Notes: generated from the sequence alone by a model not told the origin. Counted from the first letter of the stretch, positions 11,170 through 23,190 are shown. The stretch: 64,000 bases of DNA from Epiperipatus broadwayi (GCA_028023455.1 JAQFVV010000050.1:1816411-1880410), one strand, 5' to 3'. Numbers and translations are program-made.

Positions 11170-12575
11170 ATGTTGGAAAACCAACATCTATAATTTACAG
11201 TTAAATGTTCAATGGTAATAGCACACAGGTTAATATATAAACAACATTTCAAGCAGTGTTATTCTATTTTCGTCAACTATTGCCGGTCTACCCAGTGATA
11301 ATACTGCCAAAGCAACCAAACCTGGGATCTTTAGATTCATGAACAATAAATTTAAGGTGGCCCTCTAGTCAATAAGCCTATTTGATTAGAGCATTACTTT
11401 AAATTCATTATCCACAAATCTAAAAGTACCATTTCTAATACTATCATTGGCTATGTCAACAACACCCATATGAGAAAATAAGGCTGTTCTACATACATTC
11501 CATTATACAACTAATATGTTTGTTATTGCTAACAGTTGAATATAGAGGAAACTTCAGTTTGAATTAATAATTAATTTCAGGCAAACATTATATCTATATA
11601 TAACAGTTCAGAATTTTCTAATCCATTAAAAATGTTTCATGAGTGCATATATATGAATATATAAACAAACAGGAATTTAAAAACCTAAATCGCCCAATGC
11701 AAAGCAAAAGTTTTCCAACGACTTATTCTACCATAGAGAATGATTAAAATGCTTTACCCATATGGAAACCAACTGCCAGAAATGGGAATTTAAACTTTTT
11801 TATCCTTGTTTCATTCCTTAGATAAGTGTTGGTTGATACTGACTTAAAAACCAACAATAAATAGTTATCTGGCTTGGCTATGGTTATATACTTTATTGGA
11901 AATTGTTTTCATTTTTCCTTCTCCTTGGGTTTAAATCTGGATCACTCATTAGTGGGCAGATCTGTTACCACTTTATTATAAGGTGCAAAGAGGAATAAGG
12001 GGTGAATCAGACAAATATATTTATTGCAAAAACATTTTTTTCTGATTAAATTATATAAAATGGTGCCTTCTCTACACAGAATATTTCTAATGTAGATTGT
12101 GTTATTGAAGTCTATTGCAGCATATATCCCAATAAGCAACAAGATGTATTAAAGTAATAACAAGCATTAAAAAAACATATTGGGATTTGTTTTCTGCACA
12201 TCCACTATAATAAGACAGAATATTTATCTTGTAGCATGATAAGATTTACCTACACTGTAAACTGCATTTAAAGTTTTATATTTTACTTGGCTGTGACCAC
12301 ATTTTTTAACTTTTTTTAGATAGCAAATTTTCTATAAATTCTGCAATAAGCAAATTGATTTTATTTTAAAGGAAAAGACTGTCATGATAAAATTAGGTGA
12401 TGAAATCATTTAAGAGATATTTACCATGGTTTCTTTAAATTCAAAATAATAAACTGATACATAATCATGTCATTAAACCATATCTAAAAATCTGCATTGG
12501 GTGTAATTCATCATAAAATTACACTTTCTTCTATAGCTGTTTTTTCAAACAATTGTTATTTGTATCAAAATATTA
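11170..12575. other. AT-rich non-coding stretch, nothing recognised
   Basis: No exon-like or repeat structure was recognised beyond short low-complexity ORFs. Confidence 0.45.
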
Positions 12576-12579
12576 AATA

Positions 12580-13292
12580 TCACTAAAATATCACATGATC
12601 ATAATTTTATATGCTTACACAAGCTGTTAATGCAGTAAATGTGATGTGATGTACTATGAATTTCTTCTTAAATAGAGTCAAGAATCTCTCAGCAACTATG
12701 CCCAGAGAAACCTGTTAGCCACTTTACTTATTCTATTTCATCCCATTTCCACAACATAATCTTTGTCAACTCCATGGCTTTCATATCCAAATCCCACTAA
12801 TTTTTTTTTTTACCAAACCCAGCATAAAAAACAACCCACTTTCTGTATAATCACTTTGTTCATATTTATTCTTCCATAACTTCATTATTTGTACTCTCTC
12901 TGATTTCAAGCATTCAGATTAAATTAACAGATGCCTAATATTTTCTATGCCTTCCTTACACAATTTGCAGACTAAATCACCCATATTTTTCCATTTACAT
13001 GTATTTTCTCTTGGGATTTTTTAATTTTAAGACTCATAGTTTTATAGTTAAGTAGAGATAAAATGTTGCTGCTGAAGGGCTTGCATTAGATCCTAAAATC
13101 TTGGTGCAGTGCTCTCAGATCCAAAGCTCCTCACTGATGAAGGCCACTGGCCAGAAACTAGTCTGGGGATATTGGATGAGTAGGCACTAGGGGATTTTAT
13201 GCACAAGTCTTCTGGCATCCATTGATTACTCTGATGTGCACTAAATGACAATAGTGTATGGAGAGTTTTTGCCTGTTTTAACTCCCAAATAT
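12580..13292. mobile_element. Family A element split around a LINE 3' end
   Basis: The left edge (12580-12631) matches the family A tail CACTAAAATATCACATGATC...ACAAGCTGTTAA. The right part (about 13025-13292) matches the rest of family A from its centre to the GCCTGTTTTAACT end. Between them lies the minus-strand LINE fragment 12632-13020. In simple copies such as 50598-50911 these two A parts are separated by about 100 bp of A sequence, which the LINE has replaced here. Confidence 0.7.
12632..13020 (-). mobile_element. LINE (jockey/I-like), 3'-end fragment
   Basis: The reverse complement aligns with 34150-34560 and 49030-49420. It encodes broken pieces of the same C-terminus, including LVCKLCKEGIENIRHLL, with the Cys-Cys-His motif of LINE C-terminal zinc knuckles. 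The non-coding 3' end with GGGCATAGTTGCTGAGAGAT and TACATCACATCACA is also shared. Stops and indels make it a pseudogene. Confidence 0.75.
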
Positions 13293-14004
13293 GGTATAAC
13301 TGAATTGTATCCCATGAACATGTAGAGTACAAAATTCCTAATGACTATCAATTGTCATATAGAGTTTTGCCAATTTTAATGATTGTCAGATATGTGTATA
13401 TCGACCATACTTTTATTCAGGCTCATAAATTACTGCTCAATATGTGTCTTGATATATCTTCCTATCTCCATAGGGCTAAATTTAAATTTAAAAATTATGT
13501 AATTAAAATACTACAGATTTATATCTGAAAATATTAAGAATGAAAACACTGAACTGATCTTTATTTGCTTATTATTTAGCTAATGTATTTATAACCAAAT
13601 TCCAATTTGGTGAACTATGCCAGTATGAGACATTAAATTTGTGCTTTCATGACATAATGCTGTAGAGCATCCTGGACACTGGAGCATAAGATCCATAAAT
13701 CATGGCCTGCTTCATCACTTTCTATAATCAGCCCATCTTACATAATCCAGAACACTAGACTATTTGATTATTTTTTTACTGAATTGGACATAGTTCGTAA
13801 TTCAGAATTTGGCTATTTTCTAACCTCATATCTAAGATAAATAATGAGCTAATGCAAAGCATTCAGATGCAATCATCCAGTAGAAATAATTCATGATGTA
13901 TCATGATATCAGCTTCCATATTCCCATTACAGCAGCATACTTCATTTTACTATCTCTATGACCTTTATTGTAGACTTTAGTAAGTAATAATAAGTGCCAG
14001 ATAA

Positions 14005-14395
14005 TAGCACTTATTAAATCTCTATCTGGTGCTCCCTATCCACTACCCCAGACTAGTTTCAAGCTTATGACTTCCATTAGTGAGAAGCTTCCAAACTTGG
14101 AACCATGCACTGGACCTTTAGGAACTCATGGATCTTCACCCCAGTAGCTATCAGTTACCTTTTTGTTATGACTTAGATTGAAAACATTTGAATGTTTACA
14201 GTTTGGGCTGATAGTAATATAACAGAAAGATAAATGTCATCTGCTGGAGAGAAGGTGCATTTCATCCTAAAAGTTCAAATGCAGTATTCCAAGATCCAAA
14301 GCTCCTCACTGATGAAAGTCATTAGTTAGAAACTAGCATGAATATATTGAATGGGTTGGTACAGGATAGGGGTTTGTAAGCATTATCAACTGGCA
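14005..14395. mobile_element. Family A hairpin retroposon, degenerate
   Basis: Left part (14005-14110) has CCCCAGACTAGTTTC and AGTGAGAAGCTTCC. Right part (14250-14390) has GATCCAAAGCTCCTCACTGA and AACTAGCATGAATATATTGAA. They are inverted versions of the family A core, separated by about 140 bp of decayed sequence. Confidence 0.6.
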
Positions 14396-15291
14396 ATATT
14401 AGTACTTATTAAAACATACAATAAGTTGCATAGAGATAGCGAAATAAAGTACACTGTTATAAAATGGAAATAAGTATAAACACTTGTGTGATTTTTTTTG
14501 CATATAAATATATAAACAAATAAAGTTATCACCAATAATTAGTGTATTTACAATAATATATATCTCACACTACTACTTCCTGGGAGTATTTAAAATACCA
14601 ATTGGGGATACTTCAAATAATAATAATACATTTAAACCCAGTTTAATAATAAATTTAAACCCAGTTTAATAACGGAGTATTTATATAGTAATAATAATTA
14701 AGTAAAACAATAAAGAAACTGAAAATCGATGCCAATTAAATAAGTTTCTATAATTTATCTTCGTGACGTGTTTAGAGTTTCACACGCCAAGGATGAGATT
14801 AAATATACATTTGGTGTTTCAAATTTTGTAGTCGCTTTAAACACAGGTGTGCATGATCCAGTTATATATGCGTGCAGCTTTTAGAAAAAAAAATTCTACT
14901 GGAAATTTATAGACTTTTATCCGACACTACAATTATTTCTTCAAATATATCAGTTTCTGTAAAAGTTATTTTCGAGTACTTTAAATAGCACTCCCACACC
15001 TTTCTGGCATGATATTAGCTTTAGTACTGCTATTAGCTCTTGTTGCTATCGGGTTGATCATCTGGCTTTTTACTATTTTATCAATAACCCCCTTTAAAAT
15101 GGCAGAAACACCCACTGTTTATTAGATGAGACGTTTTTTTACAGTCATTCGAATTGTATGTGAATTATTAATTACATATGGTTTTATTCATTCTGATTTG
15201 AAATCTTGTCTGGGCACGTGGGTAGATTTTTCTAGAGTAGTAACGATCTAGATATTTTATAAAATTTATTTTATAAAATATATACATTCAG

Positions 15292-15710
15292 AATTACCCC
15301 AAATTTACAACTCAACCAGACTAGCCAAGAAAATAAACTCTAAAACCCTACCAATGGTTTCACTGCTACAAACAGACTTCTCAAGTATAAAAAACTACAA
15401 ATTAACATATTTACACTAAACATCACCCACAATTCCACTTACCTTCCACACACCTTTAATATTAAAAGAACTCTTAAATAAGTTAATGGCTTTAGAATCA
15501 TATTTTTTTAAAAAAAGAAATCTACAGCACAGCCAATGGTTTCACTGCTACAAGCAGAGTTCTCAAGTGTAAAGAACTACAAAATAACATATTTAAATTA
15601 AACATTACCACAATTCCACTTACTTCCCATGCATAGTAGTGAACCCATTGGTAGTGTTTTAGATTTTATTTTCTTGGCAAGTCTGGTTGAGTATTAAATT
15701 TGGAGTAATT
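15292..15710. mobile_element. Inverted-repeat element with internal duplication
   Basis: Terminal arms 15292-15363 and about 15639-15710 are inverted (AATTACCCCAAATTT / AAATTTGGAGTAATT; CCAATGG / CCATTGG). Inside, a roughly 95-bp block beginning CCAATGGTTTCACTGCTACA occurs twice in direct orientation (15350-15447 and 15533-15628). No ORF. Non-autonomous, superfamily not assigned. Confidence 0.75.
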
Positions 15711-15719
15711 TTGATTTTT

Positions 15720-17100
15720 TATTGATTAATCTAGCTTTATGCTTTTTATATATACAATGTATATATATATACAATGTATACACTAAACAGGGCAATAAAT
15801 GTAAATTGTATTAATATTTTTGGTACAATAAATAAATGAAGTCAATAATGTGATACAGCATTAAAAAGTTGAGCATTCTCTTTATAAACTACTTGCAGTC
15901 CTATCTCTAAATCAACACATAATTTAGCTGTTTATCACAAATTTTTTTAGATGCTAGCATATATGGATCAAGAGATATAAGATAAAATGGCAACAGGGTG
16001 TTATTAATCTTAACCTATTATGAACAAACATGCTAACGTTAAGTTTGGCTTTAAATTGGATGAAAATTCTCCACAAAGAGTTGAAACAATTCAATCTGCT
16101 ATGGTAATGAAGACATGAGTCATGAATGCTTTCAAGTAGTTTGTAACGTTTCATGCTAGTGGATACAACATTGAAGATGATCTACAAAGGTAAAAATCAC
16201 AATGTCACATTTCATGTCATAGCTAATGATAAAGATAAGACAGTGCTGTAAATTTTTTTTAGAGAATAATTAAATATTTTGTTATATAACAGATATTAAT
16301 CCAGCCATTTGGAGAAAGTGCCAGCCACTCCTTTATTGCAATTTTATATTGATTTATATTCGAATATTAATTTCCTTTCCCTTGATTATGTAATTCTTTT
16401 GCATATGTTAGTCGATATGCATAACAAAGTGGTTTCTTTCTTCTCTATATCATATAACAGAGTGCTATAATTATGTTCCTTGCCAATGAAAGTGCACTCA
16501 GCTTTATGACATAAAAAAAAAGAAAACACTTCATTATACATACAGATTAAGACATGCAAATGAATTATATAAATAAATAAAATCAAAAAATATATATTTT
16601 TCATAAAAATATAAAAGAAACACCGAGTAGAACAATATATATATATATATTACTGAAAAAACTTTTCTGATGAAGATTATATATATATATAGGCTTATTT
16701 ATTTATAAATTTAAAAGATAATTTATTTTAAATTGTACCATTTTTTTTTTGTAGGATTCCTCCCCATTGGTGTATCACCAAACTTTTCTACCCATAAACC
16801 TTATCTCTGACTGATCATTTCACCTAATGATATTCATCACATCTTTTCACCTTAATTTCTTAGTTTCTTCCCATTGTTTTCCAATAAATCAACTTTCCTT
16901 ATATTCTATTATTATTCAATCTTCTAACGTCCATGCTATTTTACTACCTATTCAATGACTGTTGCCACACATTTTTATTCTAGCCATTTCTATGATCCCA
17001 ACTATTATTGTAATACAAAACAAACACATTAAATCTCCTTCAGTATTATCAGATTCTATAGATGTCAAAATTCTTAATGGCAAAATAATAATGTTATGAT
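15720..17100. other. AT-rich non-coding stretch, nothing recognised
   Basis: Several TA microsatellites (near 15760, 16640, 16680) and a poly-T tract (16741). ORFs at minus 15954-16154 and 16386-16604 have no recognisable domain. Confidence 0.45.
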
Positions 17101-17104
17101 TATT

Positions 17105-17415
17105 TACAGCTAAGTCATAAGACAACAGCAACTCTCCATACAGCAGTGCCACCTAGTGCAAGCCATAGTAATCAATGGGTAGTAGAAGGTTTGTCCATCA
17201 ATCCCTGTTTGAAATATAGCATTGGCAAATGTGAATTTAAAATCTTTTCTAGGTTTAAAATAAAATGTTTATCATTATGAATTAGCTAAACCACTAAAAT
17301 ATCACATGATCACCATTTCTTAGTTTTACACAAGCTGTTAAAACAGTAGCAATTCTCTCCAAACAGTAGCGCCACAAGCCATAGTAATCAATGGATGCTA
17401 GAAGGTATGTGCACA
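17105..17415. mobile_element. Two family A partial copies in tandem
   Basis: 17105-17180 carries AACTCTCCATACAGCAGTGC and GCAAGCCATAGTAATCAATG. 17290-17415 carries the tail CACTAAAATATCACATGATC, ACACAAGCTGTT, then CCACAAGCCATAGTAATCAA. Both lack the centre and opposite arm. Confidence 0.65.
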
Positions 17416-17972
17416 TTAGCAAATATTATATTTCAAAACAGAGATTATTATAAAATATTTTTTTTGAAAAAATAAATGCGACGGTGACAGTTGATATAAC
17501 AAGTTTCACATTATGTAATTCCTGTAAATCAGTTTCAGTTGAGTCTATTGCCATAGTGTTGACATGCATATTTATATTTAATGCAGTTGATGAGAGCTAA
17601 GATTATTTGCTTTATGCCATAACAGTGATTTGTCTCAATCAAAGTATATTAGTTTTATTTATTATCACAATCTTATTTCATGTATAAAAATTGCAGGCAC
17701 ACGCACATACACATTTAATACATTGCTATTAACAGCAAATGGAAAAAAATAAAAATTAATATCGAAGGCATCATTTATATATGTATCAATATTTCATACT
17801 CAGTAGTCAAGTTGCAAGCTTTAAGTGTCCATATATATTCAATGGACCATTAGTAAGAATGAATTTCCATTCTTGCTATTAAAAGGTGTGAAGGTTGCCT
17901 TGACAGCAGTCAGAAATATTGATTACTATATTTTACTGTGAATGTTTAGGTGGTTACTGGTTGGAACTTAAT

Positions 17973-18009
<37 letters not shown>

Positions 18010-18699
18010 TACTTGTGAAACATTAAACCTACCTGCAATCCTACTTATGCTTCAAAATCAAATTAAGCAGTCACAAACAAAAGTCAACCATCTTTCTACC
18101 ACCAATAAGATCTTAAGTAGTTCGAATTCAGAATTATATAAACAACTGGTACGGATATAAAAGGTCTAAAATTTTAGCAGTTCATAAAGGAACATATTTT
18201 TCATTTTATGTTTAGACTAATAATGATTTTTCAATATTGAACTGCCCAAAACTATCCACTACCAAAATTATATATAGAAATGAATGTTTTCATGGATAAG
18301 AAATGATTATAATTCTTGTAACTTCTGGAAACAATAGTGTAAAATATAAAAATATATAACTATTGGCATTTTCCATCCACTGTGAAAAGATGTTAATACA
18401 TGTGTCATTACATGGATATAGAAAGTTGTAAACAATTACTCAAGATGACAGCAAAAAAATGAAAATGTGAAATTACAAAACACAGACTGCATTTTTTGTC
18501 CAATTGAAACAAAAATAATAATAAATAAAGAGTAAGAATCAAACATGAATAAGTGAGAGCGGATTAGTTTTATATATATATATAAATTTAGTTTGTGATT
18601 TCATTTGCTTATTTACATAATAAAAGGTGATAACTAAATTTAAATTCATCACATTGGTACTTACATTAAAAATAATCACTAAATGTAAATACAACTAAG

Positions 18700-18960
18700 A
18701 AATAGATAGATAGTTGGATGAATGGATAGATAGATGAATGAATGAATAGACAGATAGATGGATATAGATAGACAAACAGACAAATAATAAGATAGCACGC
18801 TAGTTAGATACAAAGATAAACTAATAATAAAAATATTGATACGTATGTTAGGCAAGTAAGTGGCAGATGGGCAAGGATTAGCTAATATCTCAGAATAGAA
18901 GGGCATGTATGTAGATATATGAATAGGTAGGTAGGTTTATAAGTAAGTGGAAATATTGAA
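18700..18960. repeat. Degenerate GATA/GATG/GAAT tetranucleotide array
   Basis: Interrupted ATAGATAGATAG, GATGAATG and AGGTAGGTAGG motifs. The matching minus-strand ORF (SIYLSIHSFIYLSIHPTIYL) is a product of the repeat, not a gene. Confidence 0.8.
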
Positions 18961-19479
18961 AGGCAATCAATTGGGTGAATAGGCATGAAAGCACATTGAT
19001 AGATGGGTTAAGTAATAGAAAACTTTAATTGAAAGTCTATTTTAAATTCAATTTTCTTTACAGACGTTAAATTAATTTATAAACCAAATTAATAGACTTA
19101 ATTGCATTGATATTAAACATTTCCCTGCTTTTTCAAGACTCATTCTAGTAAATAGATTAAAAGCAGAACTCAGTGTATTTTAAGAAACCTTTCATTAATG
19201 TGACCAAAAAGTTTAATGAACTTACAATTTTGAAAACTCTTTAAGAACAGTCAGACTTTTATTCCATTTTCATTAATTGAAAAATTAGATGTACTAAAAG
19301 AAATATATTTAAGCCTGTCAATTTTCTACGCTTAAATAATCTCATATTCTACAACAGCAAGCAAATAAATTATTTATATCTAATTAAAGTGACTTTTTAA
19401 AATAAATCAAACATTAAATCACTTAGTGATTAAATATAAAAGTTATGCTTATTCACTTATAAAGACTTTTTAGTGTCCA

Positions 19480-19850
19480 TTGGTAAGAGGGTCACCTTAA
19501 AATTTCAATATTCAAGAATCTAATGATCCAGGTTCGATTTCCAAGCTAGTACTGTCATAAACAGATGTTAGTGACCTCATTAAAAAAATAAAAGAACTGA
19601 AGTGGAGTTGGATTGGACATATTGCTAGAAGAGATGATAATAGATGGACATTTGAAACCTTAAACTGAATTCTAAGAGATTATAAAAGACCCAGAAAGAG
19701 ACCACATGTGAGATGGATGGATGAAATATGAAAGTGTGCAGGGGTGATGTGGAGAAGAGAAGCTAAAGATCAGAGAAGATGGATTGAACTTGGAGAGACC
19801 ATCCAGCAGTGAATTGACAATGGTTGTTGATGATGATGACTGTCACTGAT
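19480..19850 (+). mobile_element. tRNA-like stretch followed by RTE LINE 3' end
   Basis: 19560-19850 is a 5'-truncated RTE tail equivalent to 3550-3825, with GHIARRDDNRW, KRPRKRPHVRWMDEI and REAKDQRRWIELGE broken by stops, and a GATGATGATGA end. Directly upstream (19480-19556), TGGTAAGAGGG and GGTTCGATTTCC are spaced like A and B boxes. This may be a tRNA-derived SINE head next to, or fused with, an RTE tail. The truncation point matches the 3.5-kb copy closely. Confidence 0.65.
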
Positions 19851-20119
19851 CATGCCAGCATGACATGAAGAAGAGAAAATATTCAAAACATTGTGTTATA
19901 ACAATCAAATGTAATTTGAAAGTTCTGAACACATTCATGATTCAATGCTAGATGATGGAAATAGTCCAACAATAATTACCATTAGAATGCCATCATCACA
20001 AACCTTTAGGCAAACACTTCATAGTACTTTAATTCCTAATAAGATCAATATTATAACTTAATCTACATCATTCTTATCTTCTCCTTTTCACTTTCTTTGT
20101 ATTTTTCTTCATGTATTCA

Positions 20120-20400
20120 TATATATCAAACTTTTCTATATACTCTCCTCATATACAGTTTAATACAATTTTTATTTTTATATAATTCTGCCTTTATTTT
20201 CCTTACAGTTTTGACTGCCCTGATGTCTTTATATAAATATAAAATAATGGTTATATGATTATATGTTTAAATGTTGTAGCTCTGATGAAGACTGCAGGAC
20301 AGTTGAAACTGTAAGAAAAATAAATGAAGAATTATATAAAAATAAAAATTTCATTGAAGTGTATATGAAGTGAGTATATAAAAACGTTTAATCTATATCA
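20120..20400. mobile_element. Family H palindrome with hammerhead-like core, copy 1
   Basis: Left arm about 20120-20228 and right arm about 20288-20400 are inverted (TATATACTC, TTTATTTTTATATAATTCT, CTTACAGTTT, ACTG-CCTG). On the plus strand the right arm contains CTGATGA (20282-20288), ACTG-CAGGA-CAGT able to form a short stem, then GAAA (20305-20308) and CTGTAAG. The left arm core is degraded. No ORF. Confidence 0.7.
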
Positions 20401-20603
20401 TTTAAATTTTTTGTACTCACTCAATTTCCATCATCTTCAGATAACTACACTGTCCCTTGTTATTAATCAGTTATCAAGATAGAGATCATCATATTAACTT
20501 TAGCCAGATGTAAATTTTAAAACTAAATATCCTACAAAATAGCATTAAGACATTACAAAAGTTTTATTTAAAAACACTTTCTAGAATTTAAAAAATAAGA
20601 GTG

Positions 20604-21004
20604 TTATAAGAATAGTTAAAACAGGCAAAACTCACTATATATATATATATATATTGCCACACATGGCAAGCTAGAGTAATCAATGGATGCCAGAAGGCTT
20701 GTGCATAAAATCCCCATCTAGTGCCTACTCATCCAATATTCCCAGACTAGTTTCTGGCTTATGGCCTTCATCAGTGAGGAGCCTTGGATCTGAGAGCACT
20801 GCACCTAGATCTTAGGATCAAATGCAACCCTCCAGCAATCACCTTTTATCTCCATTTAATACAAAACTAAGAGTCTTAATCCATTGATTACTCTAGCTTG
20901 CTGTGTGTGGCAATATATATAGTGAGTTTTGCCTGTTTTAACAACAGTTATACACAAGCATAAATGAGGTGGTCATGTGATGTTTTTTGGCTTATAAGAA
21001 TAGT
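20604..21004. mobile_element. Family A hairpin retroposon, reference copy with 13-bp TSD
   Basis: Identical TTATAAGAATAGT at 20604-20616 and 20992-21004 flanks a 375-bp element (20617-20991). It starts TTAAAACAGGCAAAACTC and ends with a tail, CATGTGATG plus T-rich sequence. Inside is a long inverted repeat running from GTTAAAACAGGC...GTAATCAATGGA to TCCATTGATTAC...GCCTGTTTTAAC. The tail beyond the inverted repeat (about 50 bp) carries TACACAAGCATAAATG. No ORF. The 13-bp duplication, together with 10- and 13-bp ones at other copies, is outside the usual sizes for most cut-and-paste transposons and fits target-primed insertion. Confidence 0.85.
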
Positions 21005-21259
21005 CAATATTTTGTTCAACTTGTTGGATCCTGCAATTGTAAATTCAAAGTTTTGTTCCATGTGAGCTGATGAATAAATAATATATGACTTCCACAAAGG
21101 GTGAACTTGAGATTGGTTTTCATGATGAAGGTAATCTCTTAACACAAAAAGAATTATGTCAAAGTCAATTTCAAGGAATTCAAACTTAATTGTCCTTGGA
21201 ATGACATGGCAAAGAAAATACATTGGAATGTTATGATTAGAGAAGGCATTAAGGTATTC
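20948..21259 (-). other. Open frame of about 103 codons behind an acceptor-like site, unknown
   Basis: Downstream of TTTCTCTTAG on the minus strand, one frame stays open from 21259 to a stop at 20948. It reads EYLNAFSNHNIPMYFLCHVI, then IKFEFLEIDFDIILFVLRDY and LHHENQSQVHPLWKSY. I do not recognise a domain. It could be an exon, a transposon relic or chance. The last codons run into the family A tail and its TSD, which argues that at least the C-terminal part is not original. Confidence 0.25.
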
Positions 21260-21595
21260 CTAAGAGAAAAGTTAGATGACAGCATTGCAAAATATCAAAT
21301 TTAAAAAAAAATTATGGCCCAGTTTGTCCTACATGTGCACATATTTGTGTTTCACAGTGTATAGTCATAACAAAACTCCTCTTGTGAATTATTAGTATTT
21401 GTTTGGTCGTATTTTTTTCCTCATGAATGGGAATGCTCATATTCTTTTGATATTGTCTATTACTACTGATGATGATGAATGCTCAAACGTAATTAAAGAT
21501 TTCTATATTTATTTTTTTATTATTCTTTAATTAAATTTAAAGTTTACATCTGGATTTCATAAATTGAAAATTGTTGATCATTAATGGCTTTATTC

Positions 21596-21895
21596 AAAAA
21601 GAATGATATTTCATTCCAATATCAGCCTTTGAAGCTAATTGAGCACGCGCCTTTTGAGAGTGTTAAATAAATGAATACTCTCCTCTTCAATCCAAGATAT
21701 AGTATTTATGCAGGAATAAAAATAATCCTGCATAAATACTATATCTTGGATTGAAGAGGAGAATATTCATTTATTTAACACTCTCAAAAGGCGCGTGCTC
21801 AATTAGCTTCAAAGGCTGATATTGGAATGAAATATAATTGCAAGCACGGCGCTAGATAAAATATTTGCTTATTTACTCATAAAAAGAATGATATT
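21596..21895. mobile_element. Family P near-perfect palindrome with 15-bp TSD
   Basis: Arms 21606-21715 and 21726-21835 (110 bp each) are inverted copies differing at one base that I could find, around a 10-bp loop (21716-21725). AAAAAGAATGATATT occurs at both 21596-21610 and 21881-21895, giving a 15-bp target duplication around a 270-bp element. Beyond the palindrome a 45-bp tail (21836-21880) contains GCAAGCACGGCGCTAGATAA. The same arm-plus-tail structure, reversed, is at 47191-47453. Confidence 0.9.
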
Positions 21896-21899
21896 AAAT

Positions 21900-22555
21900 G
21901 AAGGAATACAGAGTGTTTGGAATTGCAGACTTTGATATTGACAAAGAGGCACTGACTTGGGCCAATTAAAAAGTACTAGTTCAGCCACACATGTATCATA
22001 GGAGTCAAATATTTGAAGGATCTGTGATGAAATTAAAGTTTCAGTATACTATGACCAATAGAGTATAAATCCATGTTAAAATCCTAGCTAAATAATGGAC
22101 TGTGAATAGTTGCTATATAAAATAATTTCCTGGTACAAATAATTTTAACTTAAGGAAATGTATTACAGATGTAGAAATTTCAAATTTGAGGGTTTTCTAA
22201 TCCAAAAGTAAATGTAAGGTAAAGCAAATTTCAAAAACATACACTGGACATAAAAGTTAGCATTTATGGAGAAAAATAAAAATGGGGCCAGCACTTAAAA
22301 AGCCAGTATAATATTACCTGGTTCTGTTTATTATTTAGATAAGCATAACTAGATAGCCATCTCCTCACCAGTAATTAGAGTGAATGAGTGCCTTGACAAT
22401 AAGCCAGATATCTGAAAAGTAGTTCTGAAGACTATTTGAATAAAAATTTAAAGCCACAATTAAGGGCATTGCAGGGACCATCTAATAACTAAACAATGAA
22501 GATATGAAGCTATATTCTCAAATTATTTTACAAATCATTTCTGATTATTGTTTAT
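21900..22555. other. AT-rich non-coding stretch, nothing recognised
   Basis: No ORF above background. No repeat partner was found within the window. Confidence 0.45.
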
Positions 22556-22559
22556 AAAC

Positions 22560-23190
22560 TGCTTTAACCACTTATTTGCTGATTATTTTATTGGCCAAGT
22601 GAGGTAAAAGTCTAAACTTTTAATTGGTCAATTCACAAATTCAACTGTCAAAATATATTCATCTTTTAATATTATATTCACTTTAGTTTCATTTGTAAAA
22701 AGTATATTAATAATTTGTCAGGTTATGAAAGTGAATGAAAGTTTTTTCAAAAATAAATTTTTATTTATAATTATAAAAATATCCGATAGCGGCAAATCTA
22801 AAACAAACGTTAGTAACCAACTAAAAAGTGTTGCTGACATCAGTGATTTCTGTCTCAGTTTTACGTTCCCAAAAAATAAATAATTTTTACTAAAATCTTA
22901 TATATTTTTCTATAATAATTTTATTTTTAGCATATTTTATCAAAATAATTTATAATATGTCAAAAATACTTTTAAAATGGTCTAAAACATTCGTTTATCA
23001 CTTTCGAAATGAAAGAAAAGAAATTGTAGTGATTTCGTTATTGACAAGTGATTTTCTATGTCCTTGACTATTAACAGCCAATCAGCATCAAGGATGGACA
23101 GCCCTCTTCCTTTGTTAGACCTTCAACATCAGTTTTATTGATTTTTTTTCACTTGTAAAATAATTCAAGAGAGAGCAGCATCTTACGAAA
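22560..23190. repeat. 620-bp dispersed repeat R620, copy 2
   Basis: Direct-orientation partner of 5494-6140, with scattered substitutions and indels, densest in the middle. Conserved blocks include CACTTTAGTTTCATTTGTAA, GTCTAAAACATT and ACTTGTAAAATAATTCAAGA. Confidence 0.7.

Noticed and set aside
18679-18906. 75-aa minus ORF rich in YLSIYLSI
   Set aside because: Translation of the GATA/GATG tetranucleotide array.
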